From Pyrrhoderma lamaoense (lineage: Eukaryota; Basidiomycota; Agaricomycetes; Hymenochaetales; Hymenochaetaceae), in contig NBAZ01000001.1 in the NCBI GenBank assembly GCA_002794735.1, positions 1,860,001 through 1,924,000 on the forward strand: a stretch of 64,000 bases of DNA, given 5' to 3'. Of this stretch, positions 1 through 14,521 are shown in pieces. The notes under the pieces are model-generated. The model worked only from the letters and a program-made list of their open reading frames with translations. It ran no database searches and was not told the origin of the DNA. Within the stretch, counting starts at the first letter, position 1. Every line of letters begins with the position of its first letter. Made by a program: the position numbers and the translations under genes.

Positions 1-167
1 TATTGAGCTTAGAAGGAGACATGTTCCAAAGGTTGACTAAAGTGGTTGAAATTGGCAATGCAGAGGAGTACGATAAAATTGCAGAACTCGTGGGGATCAA
101 TGAACTTGGTCAAGAAGAAATTGTGGAAGTTCTTAGTGCCCGTGAAGATCAAACGAGACTGGATTAG
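1..167 (+). CDS. 3' end of an unidentified protein-coding gene (partial)
   Basis: One open frame (codons starting at base 3) runs from the window edge to a TAG at 165-167 and encodes about 54 residues. They include an acidic, helix-prone stretch around EEYDKIAELVGINELGQEE and end in REDQTRLD. The composition (Glu, Asp, Leu rich, no stops until a natural end) looks like the C-terminus of a cytoplasmic or nuclear protein. I do not recognise the family. The rest of the gene lies upstream of the window. A competing overlapping frame at 46-243 has a poor amino-acid composition and is less likely. Confidence is limited because only one short exon is visible. Confidence 0.45.
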   Translation, partial: LSLEGDMFQRLTKVVEIGNAEEYDKIAELVGINELGQEEIVEVLSAREDQTRLD

Positions 168-389
168 ACCACAGATAAACTTGAAGTGGGACGTCTTCAG
201 TCCTGTAGTTACATACCATCGTCAATATTATATAAGTACATAATGTCCTTTTTGGATCAATGATTAACGATTACACCAACACGTGTCTATGACGATAGAA
301 ATCGCGCATATACTCAGTTACTATGATACACTGCATAATCTCATTCTCATACAACGTATATTCGCTGGTTCATCCCTTACGACATCAGT

Positions 390-1439
<1,050 letters not shown>

Positions 1440-1742
1440 GAAAGGATGGTTCATGTTAACTTGATAATTCATGTTTATAAAATAAAAGAGAGAATGTAAC
1501 AATATAAATCTGGTGAAAGGCTTACTACTCTCAATACTATCTATGAGGGGGCGCATAATGTAACGAGTACCTAGTATTATAAGTATAAGAGAGACTGTAG
1601 AGTATAAAATAGTACCGTACATTCTGATTACGTATGTTTTTGACTAATAGGTACGCGTAAACGTGACTTGCACGTGACCGTGGCTAGCAATTGTTTCAAT
1701 CCCAGATTGAATCTGAGATACTCCACCTTATCCTGAATAGTC

Positions 1743-2239
1743 ATGGCATCATCCTCATTCCCTGATCCAGTTTTCGAATCGTTGCTGAGTAAACTTGCAC
1801 ATGCACTGGAAGTAAGCCAAAACTCGGACTCAATACATAACACGACAATCCGCCAAAATCTCTTCAATGCAGTTAGTATGACTCCAGTATATTCAATTCG
1901 GAGTATTTTGGCTCATCGTCGCTTAAATACCTGATTAGGCAACCGACTTTAAGAATAGTTTGAATAAGGCAAAGGAGATCGCAAATACCCTCCCTGGTGG
2001 CGAGATGTTAATATCAGAGCAAAATGATGTTATTGCTATGTTAGAAACTCTCCGCGACATGAAACGGTAAGTTGTTTGGTAAAATGACTGCGATACCTCG
2101 ATCTGAATTTTTTGACAGAAAACAGTTAGAACAGTTCTCTGCTCGACCACTATCCGTTTCAAATATAGGGACAAAAATATCGGACGAGGATCAAGTAAAA
2201 CTAGAGATTGACTCCACGGCATCGTCTCCTCATGATTAA
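1743..2239 (+). CDS. MED9: Mediator complex subunit 9 (Med9-like)
   Basis: Three exons (1743-1871, 1939-2066, 2119-2239) encode 125 aa. The introns of 67 and 52 nt have GT-AG ends. The central part, FKNSLNKAKEIANTLPGG, followed by EQNDVIAMLETLRDMKRKQL, matches the pattern of fungal Med9: a helix, an LPGG turn, then a second coiled helix. Med9 sits in the middle module of Mediator and helps link RNA polymerase II to regulators in the nucleus. The N-terminal 40 residues are unremarkable, and the C-terminus is an acidic, Ser-rich tail. The gene is convergent with the dynein motor gene, whose stop codon lies only about 195 bases downstream. The assignment rests on pattern recognition of a short, weakly conserved family, so it is moderate. 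Confidence 0.65.
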
Positions 2240-2433
2240 TATATATCACTTTTACCATGAACACACGAAGATAGGTTTTTACTTGGAAAGCTATGTTTGT
2301 AATAATTAATCTGTAGTGTACAATAGTTCTGTGCTATAACATTTTGTATAGGTATAGTCATACGAGGTATAATCATCAAGGTTCGTAATGTCATGAGAAT
2401 CATGGTGTTAGTGTAGTCCCTAAGGTAAGTATC

Positions 2434-5400
2434 TTAACCATCTGCCGTAAGACATACTGCACGCATAGAGACCAGTTGCCCGTCTGCACGATTGAACGGC
2501 AGTCTGACGGTGAAAAGGACGTCACTCCTATCGTTATTGAGGTAGACTGGTAAGGTGACCATATCTGCGGAGGATTCTCCTGCTGCCTCGTTTTGAACCC
2601 AGCGGATTTGAGACGCACCAAGGCGAACACTTTCACCGTCATTGAGTACTAGTTTATCGACCGACCATGCAGATCCTTCAAGAACGAGGCCTAAAAGAAG
2701 TATATAAGAAACAGAATGATAGTGGCCAATTGATTACATACCGTCGACGATGAAGGCATTGGGGTCATTCACACGCTCTATGTCCAGTCTGAGATCAAGA
2801 GTCTCCAAACTCCACCGCTTACGATGGGCAACAGCTTGACGAGTTGCTGTTACATATGCCTCAGGGAAAAAGAGACCGCCCAACCAAACTTCGACATTAT
2901 TCAAGTCATCGAGCTTGGCAATGCGATCTAATTGAGACAGACGAAGGGAAAGGTTTGGAATCCATTCTGATACAGACATTGTCTTCTTCACTTTATACCT
3001 CATCCAGTGGTCGGGTATGGTGCCTTTAGTCAGGTGACTTAACAAGCTACGTAGATGATTTGTCTGTTTGAGTGCGCCTTCGCAAACCTTTATAACATCG
3101 GCAAGATCCCTTCTTACTTGATGGAGAAGCTTGCGACCAACTTCACCCTCACGCAAGAAGAGTCTAGATAGGGGATCCTGACTGCCTGACGATTGTTTAG
3201 ACAGCGTGTTGAATGACTGAGAAGTTTTATCAGTTCAGGCTCCTTCACCATATGTTTCTTATTCGGAATCAGTATTTACCTCGGGTAGTGCACCAAGCCA
3301 CTCTTTGCACCGCTCTAAAAGGGCCCGCATCCACGCCGGTTGCTCAACCGTCTGAGATTTAGTCGGACCAGTCGGCTTAACTTCCTCTTCATCGTCGTCA
3401 GCAAGACTACGCATCTTACGCAACTTTCCAAGCAGTTCATTGCCTGAGAAATATGTTAGTTTTTATCTACTTCAAATATAACAAACATACTCTGTGCTAT
3501 AGCAATAACCCTTTCAGCTGTAGGTGGTAAGCTCAACCAGGATGGTGGTTCACGATCTGGGAGGTCTTGCACCCATGAGAGGAAGTGATCAATCTTGGTA
3601 CCCTCTGGTATTGCTAGTACCGGATTTCCATCTTGACGAGGTACAAGATCGAAGTTGAGATTGTATGCCCCTGGAGTAAAGAGAGAATCGACAAATGTAT
3701 CAAGTAGCCTTTGATCGAAGTCACTGTCAATACGTCCACCATACACAGATTGCTTGATTAAGGTCCGGACAGCGTCCCAAGGAATGGTGACCGGATCGAT
3801 GTTTGCCCTGCCTTTTGCTACTGAGTTTATCCATGCATCGATCGTCCCAAATGCAGCAGTCATATCAGAATCATTGAAGTCATATTTCTTGCTCCAACCA
3901 AGAGGTGCGTAACGGAGCCGTTCTTGAACAACAGCATGGAACCAGGCCAATAGGAAATATAAACGTGACTTCTCAGCGGGTCCTTGGGCGAGTCGTCCCT
4001 GAGGGATACCACGCAAAGAATCAAGAAGGTTGGCCTTAATCCCTGGAGGAGGTTCATTCATAAGTATGCGTGATTGGCGAAGTATGTTTATTGGTATAAC
4101 AGGGTTTGCTTCCATGGTTAGGAACAGGCGGAAATTGCGATTAGGATTCAAAGTCTGTAATTTCTTTTCTAGTTGACCCAGCCATGAAGGTGCGAGGTGC
4201 ACATTCTTCAAAAGTACCCAGGTCCCCTGTCTGGCTGCTAGAGCTATTGCCTGATCTGCTAAAGCGAATCCTTCCTGTGAGCCCATAGCGACAGAAGCAC
4301 ACTTTACACCGGATGTCTGAACCAAATTCTCGACGCGATAACTTGCGTCATAACCCGTAACAGAGACCAATGCCAAAGGAGTTGCTGGCGGAACCTCCTG
4401 TGCAACCACCTCCGCCAGATTATAATCCGATTCCATTGACAGATCTCTTTCAAATGCAACACGAAGGAAGGATGCCATTGACTGAACAAGCCTATCAGGG
4501 CGGAAACACTTGGTCATCAAGACGAACTGGAAGGCCTTGCTAACAGCTGCTCCAGGAGTTAACACCAAGTAGTAGCAAAGAACGCAAAACAGACTTACCA
4601 GAACCTGTTTCCCATGGAGAGGGTGCCTTACTGAGTTCAGGATTTTGGAGGAAGGATACCCATTCATCTACGTTGCTCCTCATATGATCTTTAACTGGCT
4701 TAAAGAGGTCATGTTTAGTGTAGCTTTCCAGACGACTTTGCTGTTCAGATGAAAGGAATGGTAACTGTGGGTCATCGCCAGAACCGGGTACAATGACGCC
4801 TTCTCCACTTTCCAACAAAAATTCATATTCTTCGGTAAGGTCTTCGGTTCCACGTAATTTGGCTTGAGCTAAAAGCATGGCTAACATGACATGGTCTTGG
4901 TGAAGAAGAGCCCTTGATGTCCGTTTGAAAACTACAAGGAAAAGATCATCAAAAAGAATTTGGCGGCGGCTTGCATAGTCTGTGACATTCTTGAGATTGG
5001 GATTATGATGAAGGATGTAATCAAATATGTCAAGGAAGAAGGAGAGCGAAAATTGATAAAAGTGGTTTATGAGGTTAAGCTGTTCTAGAATGAAGAATAC
5101 GGAACTACAAGCCTGGGCGATCGGCAAGTATTCTGCAGTTACCTGTTCCACTTCACGAATAACAACATCTGTCTCTTCGACCTTGACTGTAATCTCTGCG
5201 GCCTCTCTCTTGAGTGTCTCAAGAGTGTTTATTACTTTATCATCGTCCAGAATGTTCCCAGTGGATTCATTTAGAGCTTGCAAAAGAAGCTTTTCAAGGG
5301 TTCTCAGACGCAGACGGAATTCTCCTTGTATCTTCATGAGATCGGTCCTCTTCTTCTCTGTATCTGGTCTCTCAACCTTCAAGACCTGATCCAAAGTTTG

Positions 5401-8400
5401 GCTTTGAAGACTGCTGCGCGTCATTGTGAAGTTGACGAAGGTGACTCGACTACAAATATCTGGAGAGAATTCCACTGATGGATCTCTCGTTGACAAGAAC
5501 ATGGTGAACGAAGGCGAGAAATCAATATCTTGGTTTCCCAAACGGATGAGTACTCGACCACCAGTTCTACGAATTTCCTTATTTAGGACAGCATTTAAAA
5601 TAGGATCCAGATGTTCAACGTCCTGAATCAATAAGGGGTTCCCAAATCGAAGAGCACTCTCCAGAACCTTGAGAAAAGCATCGTCCAGGAAGCTCGTGAC
5701 AGTAATCTTCCGCTCTTTGTACTCATTGATAAGGTAAGTAGTTGCTTGACCCGTTGGATCGATAATGAGAGGATAACGATTGAAGTGTTTGAGCATGATA
5801 GCATTCTCGATACAAAGGCTGTCCGATGGTAGAGACTTTGATTGCCAACTAAGTCGTTCGTCTGCCGTTGATAGGTACTCGGGGAAAGAAAGCTCCATCT
5901 TGAACTTGATACTTGCATCCGACAGATGTGCAGACCATTCTTGCCACATAACTTCACGGTAATGTTGATCAAAGAAGCCACCATAAGCCAAGAATGCCGC
6001 AGACAAGAGCACATCACCAACAATGGTGCTCATCTCTTCATCAAAAGTCTGACTTCCCGCCTCCCATCGTGACTTTTCGGAGGAAAGACTCTCTAACATC
6101 CGCATACTACGCTCAACTTTATTTTCAACCCTTTCCATCTCAGACTTGATGGATTGAGTTTCGCTGATGAGTAGAGCATATTCTTCTTTGTATTTGTGGA
6201 TACTAGCTTCTAGCTCAGAAATCATTTGAATGATAGTAGCTGCTTGTTTCTTTGTATCCTCGGCTTGATTTTCCAAGGATTGAACTTCGTTTCTCAAAGG
6301 CTCGACCTTATCTAAAATCTCAGAGAAACGGACTTGTGCTACAACCCACTTAACGAGAGGCCCACAAGCTTTACTAGCGTGATTAACAGTTTCGAAGTTG
6401 TACGTTGGACGAGAAAGAAATTCTCGTTTCATCAGATCACGCAGCTGTTTCGTCATCTGCGTATTCGTATCGAAATTGACAATTCTTTGGATGAAGTCGT
6501 CTCGTCGAATAATACCCTGGACTGTTCTCCAGCTATCAATCTTATGGCCTAGAATTGTGCACACCGATTCCATGGCTAACTTGACGGCTTCTGGAGGGTT
6601 AGCCATGGCACGGACTTCCTGAAGTTGTTGCCTCTTGATATTGGTAACAGCTGACTGGGCTTCTAATACTGCGGGCTCAGCGTCGGCAAGATCAGCCATG
6701 ACAATATTTCTTCTCTGCTCGATATGTTTGTCCTGCTCCACTAAGGCCGCTTGGATTTCGATAGACGCTGCTTTCTTTTGTTCTGCTTCCTGTTGGTCCG
6801 ATACCATGCGTTGTAACTTTTCATTGGCTTCTGTGTTCTTGGCCTCCAGCTGCCTTCTCTTGATAGCAAGGCTCTTACGAAGCTCTTCAACTTGAGTCAC
6901 CGTATCGCGAAGTTTGTCAAGACCAACATGGAGATGCCGCTGTTGCTCTTCGAGCTCATCTCGCTTTTCACTGTAAAGCCTTACATATTGTTGAATGCTG
7001 AGGCACAGATATCAGTAGGATGCCAGGTATAAAGTCGACTAAAGTACTTACAAGTCCAAGTAATGTCTAGGTGTGACGTAGTTGTAACGTCCTTGCCGTC
7101 TGCTCAGCTTCCTGTTTATTTGATACAGAGACTGGTGAATATATACAAGGGCATTGACGACAGCGGCACGATGCGAAGGTGGCATGGGTAATTGCCTATA
7201 GGCAACAGGGAAGAATTCTGGGGCCTTGTACGAAGGAAGGTCAAGATCAAGGGTATGGGTGAGTTCAGATCCGACCTGGTAGAATGCTTGATCAGGCCAA
7301 TCACCAAACCAATCGAGTACACATCTGTTAAACAAGGCGGGGGACGTCGCTGCACGAGAAGCGAGTCCATTTTCAGGGGGATTCATCGTGAATACAACAT
7401 GAAGATTCTTGGCTACTTGCTGTGTAAACCATTTATACAACTCCTCATGTGAATCAAGCATGAGTCCTTCACGTTGGGAGCCTTCTTTACAAGCAGTCAT
7501 CAGTGCAGAGTGCTCGTCCCCTTCAAACAAACCAGGGACCTCCGCATTGGCTAACAAGGTATTCATTCGTTCAAGAAAACCAGAGTCCAAAACATTTGAT
7601 TCATCCATGATGAAACATATCTTCTCGCCTTTACATCCCGCCCTACGGAGGACAGTTCGAAGGTCCTCGTCAAAGTCTTCTCCAGTGTATTTGTTGGATA
7701 CCTTTATCTGGAAGATACTAAGACCATTCATCCATGCAACAAAACGAGATAGGGTCGTCTAGAAAACAAATTAGTAAGTTCCACCGTGAAGGTACCAGAC
7801 TTATTACCTTGCCACTTCCACTAACTCCGATTAACAACAGATGTCCCTGAATCTGTCTAAACACTCGATCAATTCGGAGAACATGGTCAAGAACATCGTT
7901 GAAAAGAACAAGCTGAACATCAAGTTCCTCCTCGTGGAAAACCTTGAGCCTTGCTTTGATGTACTCCCTAAGAATCTCCCTGTCGACAGGCACATAATTC
8001 TTTGATGTCCAGTTCGAGAAGAGAATCGGTCTAGATAAAGCCTCTTCCTGATTAATGGTTGGGAAATGTGTCATAGCTGTTGAGTCTATGTTCTCATCCG
8101 TCCAGGTCTTTTCGTCCTCAGTTACTAGCCTATCTTGGAAAAGACGAAGACCTTCATGTGCCCAGACACGAACGAGTCCTTCAACTGATAAAGATTCGAG
8201 AGGTCTGATCGCTTCGTAAATACCTCGAACCCACCGTGTAAGTTCACGAGGACTGTAGATATAGTGCGCCTGAATATCGGACGTGAACCGCTTCTGTGAA
8301 GCCAAGTAGAAGGAAACCATACAATCCGTAAGAGGCTCAGCATATGCTCGTAGATTTGGCACAACTTTGAGCATAGCGCGATTGTACGTCCCATAAATCT

Positions 8401-11400
8401 GCTTCAAAGATATTTCACCGGGATAATCGACCATGACAAGCGGTGCATGGCGCAGGAATCTGTGAGACAAGGGAACACGTCCAGGATCGGTTGGGGGATT
8501 ACATGCGCCCACAAACTGGATCCTCTCCAACCTAACCCAGGCCATATCAGACGTCCTATAATAACCCCCAAGTTCTACAAGCTGGCGTAGGAAAGAGATG
8601 ACACGCTGAGTGCCATACTTATCGGTGGCTGGCAAGTTGATTTCATCACAGAATACAACAAGCCAACGACCAATTTGTACTGGTGCAAGAATCACGCCGT
8701 TCGGTGTTTTTCTGTATTCACAGTACTGCTCAAAAGTCTTTAGTATAAGCTCAGGAGTAGTTGCACTGGAGAAGTTAAGGCCGACAACTTCCATGTCTGG
8801 GAGCTTGCGGAGTGCACTGAAGAGAGTCATCGTTTTACCTGAACCCGGGGTCCACAAAGCATGAGCGGCTTATGCTCTGATAACCACGAGTAAAGGACTT
8901 CTTCATGACGAACCGTGTCAATGGTAGGGACGACGACATCAGATGCAGTCACAGCATGAGCCTCGATCTCTATAACAGGAACACGAGAGGACCAAGAGAT
9001 CCATTCACCAGTCGAAACTTGAACATCGTAGTCGATGAGAGAGCTTCCAGGTGTCAATAAAGGTAGATCAATTCCAGTCCGCTTCCTCAAGAATTCACCA
9101 AGTTCAGCTCGAAGTTCAAGACGAGCGTCTCCAGAAAAGGCCCAAATTATATTAACCAATAGCCTCTTGGATACATATTGCTCAACTTTATCGACACTCA
9201 AAGGGAAGTCAGAGTGCTGGATATTGTACTCAATCACATTTCGAACAGTCTTGTTGATCAGAGAGAATAGTGTGTTCAAAGACCTTGTGACCGTAAAGTC
9301 CATAATATGTTCAATCGTTTCAACATACTGCAACGAAGAGCTGACAATGTCACCGTCTGCAAAGTATTGTTCAAGGATACCTGCAATCTGCTTTTGTGTA
9401 CTAAGATTTGGTGAGTCGGTTGACAAGGCATCAGTTCGGCGGGAAGAAGGCATGTCAAAGGATTCGTCTTCATCTGCATCAAGAGGAACAGTAGACAAGG
9501 TATCGAGGTAATGACGATAAACCATATTTGGCTCAACAACGTCTTCACTGAACCAGATCATACCACATCGACTGACTGTAGCTAGAGTTGCATACTTAAG
9601 ATGCTCAACCTCGAACATGATACGAACATTAGGAGGGAGATTCAAGCGTTCACCATTAGGAAGAGTGAGTAGTTTGTTATCATCAAGGACACTGTTCAGG
9701 TTTTCTACCCATTCTGGGTCAACATCACCGTCAAAAATGATCCAATGACGCTTCCCACTTTCACCACGCACATCGTCAACAATTTTTCGGAGTATATGAG
9801 TGAAAAGACCATCATTCCATTCTCTCGTTGTCGGGTCCAAAGTTCCATACAGGGCTTCTTTATGTATAGCCTTAGGATCGATGACATATGCGACGCCCTC
9901 GACACCATCAAGCCGTTCAAGCGCAGCCAAGAGTACTCTCCAAGCGTTAGTTTTTCCACTCCCTGAAGGGCCAACCATCATCAATCCATGCTGAATCTTC
10001 TGAATCTGGTAAAGTTGAAGAATTTTAGATATCCAACGGTCTCCTGGAACCAGTCGGCGTTCAGAGCACACATTCAAGATCTGTTGTCTGAGGGCGTCCA
10101 AGTCAACAGGGAGATAGTCAACACCAGGGAAGACATCGGCTAGAAGACTATCAGGATTGGGTTTCAGTATTCTACAGACGTGGATTCAATTTACTTCATA
10201 CCTTGTCAATAATGGGACGTCATCAGCAACGAGTTTCGGCACGATAGTTTCAGTTACACTTTGAATGAGGATAACTTGCTCAGAAATATCATCTGATAGG
10301 CCAGCAACAGAATCTCCATCTGTGCGCGCGTTTTGCAGTCGCTCACGTTTGAGTATACCAGCACTAGCTAACACTGCCTTAAGAGCACGAAGACCGAAGT
10401 CATAATGAGGTTGAGGAGAAAGTTGCTCATCACAAAGATTGAAGAATGGGACAATCTTTGACGCGAGGACTTCCGCCGTCCTGAAACCTTGCGAAAACAA
10501 CATGACTTGAGCAATAAGTTCACGATCTGGTCGTGTCATTGCCATCGGTCTAAACAGCTTTGTCAAATTAGGGGGCAAAGCGGTACGCCCTGCGTAACCA
10601 GGATTGGTTGTAATGAAAATCCCAATATTTGGATTGATTTTCAAGCTTTTACCCACAAGCTCAATTTCTGTCTGTGGATTCTTAACCAATGAGGCCAACC
10701 CTTGTTGAATAGTTTGTACCTGCTGAGAGACGGCACTAAGAATACGTTCCTCTAATCGATTGAATTCATCAAAACATCCCCAAGCACCAACTTGACATAA
10801 ACCGACAAAGATACGACCCATGGCTTGGAAGTCAAAGGTTTCATCACAACAAAATACCAGAACAAACCTGCCAAGCTGTACACCGAGGGCTTTCACAGAC
10901 TCTGTTTTCCCAGTACCCGCTGGTCCAAAAGGTGATCCACCCAGTTGACTATCAAGAGCCTGAGTCAATGTTAAGTAGCACCTATCCGTCAGGGGTGTCT
11001 GTACAAGACGATCTGGTACACCAAGGTACTCCCAACCATAGGGGAAACTTGCATTTGCAACACGGATTGCTAATCTGTGTAACGGATTCTCGAGGGTCCG
11101 GTCCAGATAGAACCGCATCTGATAGAGCCAAGAAAAAGCTTTACTATCAGATACGTGTTGTTGTATCAGATTACGGATCACATCTCGCTCATGAACAAGT
11201 TCTGTGATGAGGTGTTCACATTTTCGGCGTGTTATCGGACTAAGATCAGTGAGAACTACATCCGCAAGAAGTTCTAAACCCCGCCGAACAACTTCAAGAG
11301 GTGCTTCGGGCGTTTGTCCATCGTCTAAGCAACTTTCAACTGAAGTCGTCCACGCCACCTGAATAGCAAGCGACACCAGCTGAGCCGGATACTTCTCAAT

Positions 11401-13547
11401 CCACCCAATGAAAGCCTCTGCAGTAAAAAGTGTTTCATGCCCATAAAAGTCCTGGAGTTCTGCAACGGCATCACATAGAAGATATGCTAGGTTATTCCTC
11501 ATCTCTGCTTCTAGCTTCGATAGCCAGTCGTTGATTTTGGGATAGTCTTTGAGAAGAATGGGGGTCCTAAATCGAATTTCCTCTCCCTCACGAGAAGCGA
11601 TACCAGCTATCTGTGTTTCCTCCTCTTCCAGGATCATGGTGGAGATACCAGCGAACATCTTTTTTAAGTGCTTCATGATACGGACAATAGTTTTGGAATT
11701 TCCAATAATCTCAAGAAGATCCTCATCACCAACAAAGTAAAATCGGGGGAAAGATGCCCGTTCTCTTTCTAAATATTCTCCTAATGCCTTTTGTATCTTG
11801 TTTAACAGATCCGCGAGACGTTCCAGCGACTTCTGTATCCCTGGAATGTTTAACACTTCGATGATAAAAGGAGACTTGGCCACCTTTTTCATAACAGTCA
11901 TGAACTCCGAATTTATGTTCTGAAATCTTGAGGATTCTACTGGAAGAAGATGCTTGATGTCGGCACTCCCAGAAAAGATTCCCTCAAGATATACCCATTG
12001 CCGCTGAACGTCAATCCACACATCTAGAAGTACTATTTATTGAGTACCCATTTAGTTTAGATTCTATTGATGCATACCGAATAGAACATGTATCCTGTTG
12101 AGTTTATCTTCCCATGATGAGGCATCCTCCTCAAATACTGTACAAAAATAAATTAATAGAGAACATCCCAAGTATATGAGATATTGTACCTTTATAGTAG
12201 GGTGAAAGCTTCATAGCTGTCAGTGAATTGAGATTTTCTCCACATTTGGTAAATAGTTCGTCCCAGCCACTAAGAAGTCATTACGTTAGAGTTGGCGGAG
12301 AGTTAGTCACGAAATATGGCTAACCGTATCAGTCGAGTTTTGTTCTGGTAGTTAACTAAATCAAGAGAGTAGGTTGTCCATGTCTCTTTCACTTGTTTAA
12401 TGTACTCTTCAAGAGCCATCTATTAAAAGTGTATTAGAACTAGAGCAACAGTCATAGAAAGGGGCTACTGACTTCTCCTTGAGCTTGTATTATAACCTCT
12501 TTGATGACTGATTCATTCTTCTTGAGATCCATATCGTAAACGTTGCCAAGTGTCATACTAAAGATTAACGAGAGTCAATTTCATTAAACTGACGGATTAA
12601 GAAGCCGAGTATACCTAGTCAAGCTGACCGGCGACATACGTACAACCTTGAAAAGTTGTTTCCAGTGCCTGTCTTTGAGAGCCTCTGACTTTAGCTCTCC
12701 AACAATGATGTTACTCTTCAAAAGCCCGCGTAGTATTTCTTGTACATATTCAAATGCAGCATACTGGCGCATTCGAGTAGGCATATCCTTTGTAGAGTTC
12801 AGCAACACGTTAAGCTGCTCTCGTAGTTTTCGTGGTTGTACGCTCGCCCACGTTATCTCTCTCAGTTCGTTTATCTGGGCCCAAATTCCGGACAGTGCAG
12901 TCCAGACTGCTTTAAGATCACGTAACTCCTCAAATACAGGCTCAAGTCGTGTATGCCGTATCAATTCGAGGTCCAATGCCTCCTTCGCCCGACAGACGAG
13001 GTCATATTCTTCCTTTACGCGATTAAGCTTGCCTTCAAAAACATTGATAGCATTCATCGCTGTATCCGCGCGCATATTCCCTTGCACAGGGCGCGTTTGC
13101 TCCCATTCAGCAATAATATCATTAATCTTATTCTCCACGATTTTATCTTCAGCTACAATCTTCAGTTGAAGGCCAGCTATATGCACTGTGATTAGTATCT
13201 AATATAATCCTCAGAATAGTTCAGTACATACCCAACTGTTCTTGAATTGAATCATTCTTTCGTTTGAGAATCTCATTATACGCGCTCCATTCACCTCGTA
13301 ATTGGTCGCTATATAGCCAGTCGTCAGGAAATTGGTATCTAAATCGTTCTAATGTCTTCTCTCCGTTAGCACAGAGCTCGATAAGTGGTCCCCAGGTCTT
13401 GGATTTCTTCTTTAGGTCCTGAACAAATGTAATGAACGTGACCGCCGCCGCTGTCGACGAGTTTGAAGGTGCAAAGACCTAGAACAAATAGTAGAGTTAT
13501 CTTATCCATAGCACAGGTAGTAAGACACGAGGCAAGCATACCTCCAT
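2434..13547 (-). CDS. dhc2: cytoplasmic dynein heavy chain, motor half (linker, AAA1-6, stalk, C-terminal domain)
   Basis: This multi-exon gene encodes roughly 3,250 residues. It starts with ATG GAG at 13547-13542, followed by a 63-nt intron. An in-frame TGA at 13571-13569 lies just upstream, so the protein begins immediately before the linker (DHC_N2). Visible in order: linker (about 13478-11100); AAA1 with GPAGTGKTE and WGCFDEFNR (about 10920-10770); AAA2 with GPSGSGKT (about 9970); AAA3 with CGP..GSGKT and [13 protein letters not shown]4 with GVSGSGKTT (about 7820); coiled-coil stalk and microtubule-binding tip (about 6990-6130); AAA5-6; and a C-terminal domain ending near 2434. The dimerising tail is absent and is encoded by the gene at 40160-44248. 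A single C is missing in the AAA3 Walker A motif (run at 8847-8850), which breaks the frame. I take this to be a sequence error. The product powers minus-end transport and nuclear migration. Confidence 0.93.
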
Positions 13548-13771
13548 CGCGCCGTCAACGTCGTACTCTCAGACAAAGTTCTTGGGGTACTATTTAATAG
13601 TATAGTCCAAAACGCGCGTCCAGATCCTTTTCGTTGTCGTGTCGCGACTTGTGTCCATAAGAGGAAATTGCAAATCTCCATCCACTTACACCCAACAGAT
13701 CTTTAAATACTTCAGTCTACTCACCTTCACATATCCTCACATTCCTTCCATTCATATAAGAAGGTAAAAAT

Positions 13772-14386
13772 ATGTCTGGACGCCAGCAACAACAGCGTGT
13801 GCTAGCTCAGCCCATCGTATGTCATCTTTTCTCACACCGTGTCATAGTGTTCGTAACTAAATGATACATGCGTTTTCCAGAATGTCATCTTCAAGCATTT
13901 ACAACAAGTCAGTGCTTACCCCCTTGCATTTGGTACTATTCAGCTAATGAAATTTCTACACCTGCTAGAAAACTAAGGTACTGATCTGGCTTTATGACAA
14001 CGATGAAATGCGTCTTGAGGGTCGAATAATTGTAAGTACATGAATGCTGAAACACCATCCTCCTTTCCTTTATACCCCAGTTATACACATATTTCTAAAG
14101 CATTTGTCACTCGATTTACAATCTGAAATCAAGAATCCATATCTATTCTCTGTAAAAATAGCTCTTTCTCACTAAATACTCCTTTGTTTAGGGTTTCGAT
14201 GAATTCATGAATGTGGTATTGGATGATGCTTCAGAGGTCTACTTGAAAGAGGCGAAACCATCCAGAGAAATAGGTATTGTAATATTTTTATGCCTTGTAT
14301 ATGTATCATTGACTAATCATATGCCTGCCGTAGGACGCATTCTGTTGAAAGGAGACAATATCACATTAATCCAAGCTATGCGTTGA
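13772..14386 (+). CDS. SME1: small nuclear ribonucleoprotein Sm E
   Basis: Five small exons (13772-13816, 13881-13907, 13969-14031, 14192-14273, 14334-14386) join to a protein of 89 aa. The Sm fold is clear: [18 protein letters not shown] in Sm1, [18 protein letters not shown], and the Sm2 motif [14 protein letters not shown] at the C-terminus. Family knowledge: SmE is one of the seven core proteins that ring the Sm site of U1, U2, U4 and U5 snRNAs and is needed for splicing in the nucleus. The gene is divergent from the dynein motor gene, with about 220 bases between the two start codons. That short interval must hold both promoters. Length and motifs fit the family fully. Confidence 0.95.
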
Positions 14387-14521
14387 TTCATGTTTTGTTG
14401 CTGCATTGTCATATTTGTTATCTTCTAGTTCTATCTGTATCTCCTTACTTGTCATAAATTTCATCCAACCAGACGCAAAAGGTATTGTCTATAATATAGA
14501 TATATGGTAAAAACTCGTATG

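Noticed and set aside
46..243. ORF at 46-243 as a gene
   Set aside because: It overlaps a better frame that ends at 167 and its composition (many Trp, Lys, Val without pattern) looks like chance.
5069..6895. Long antisense ORFs opposite the dynein motor gene
   Set aside because: They are mirror frames of strongly conserved dynein coding sequence and carry no protein motif.
8840..8860. Programmed ribosomal frameshifting in dynein and other genes
   Set aside because: The break sites share no slippery sequence or downstream structure and occur in unrelated housekeeping genes; random homopolymer loss is far simpler.
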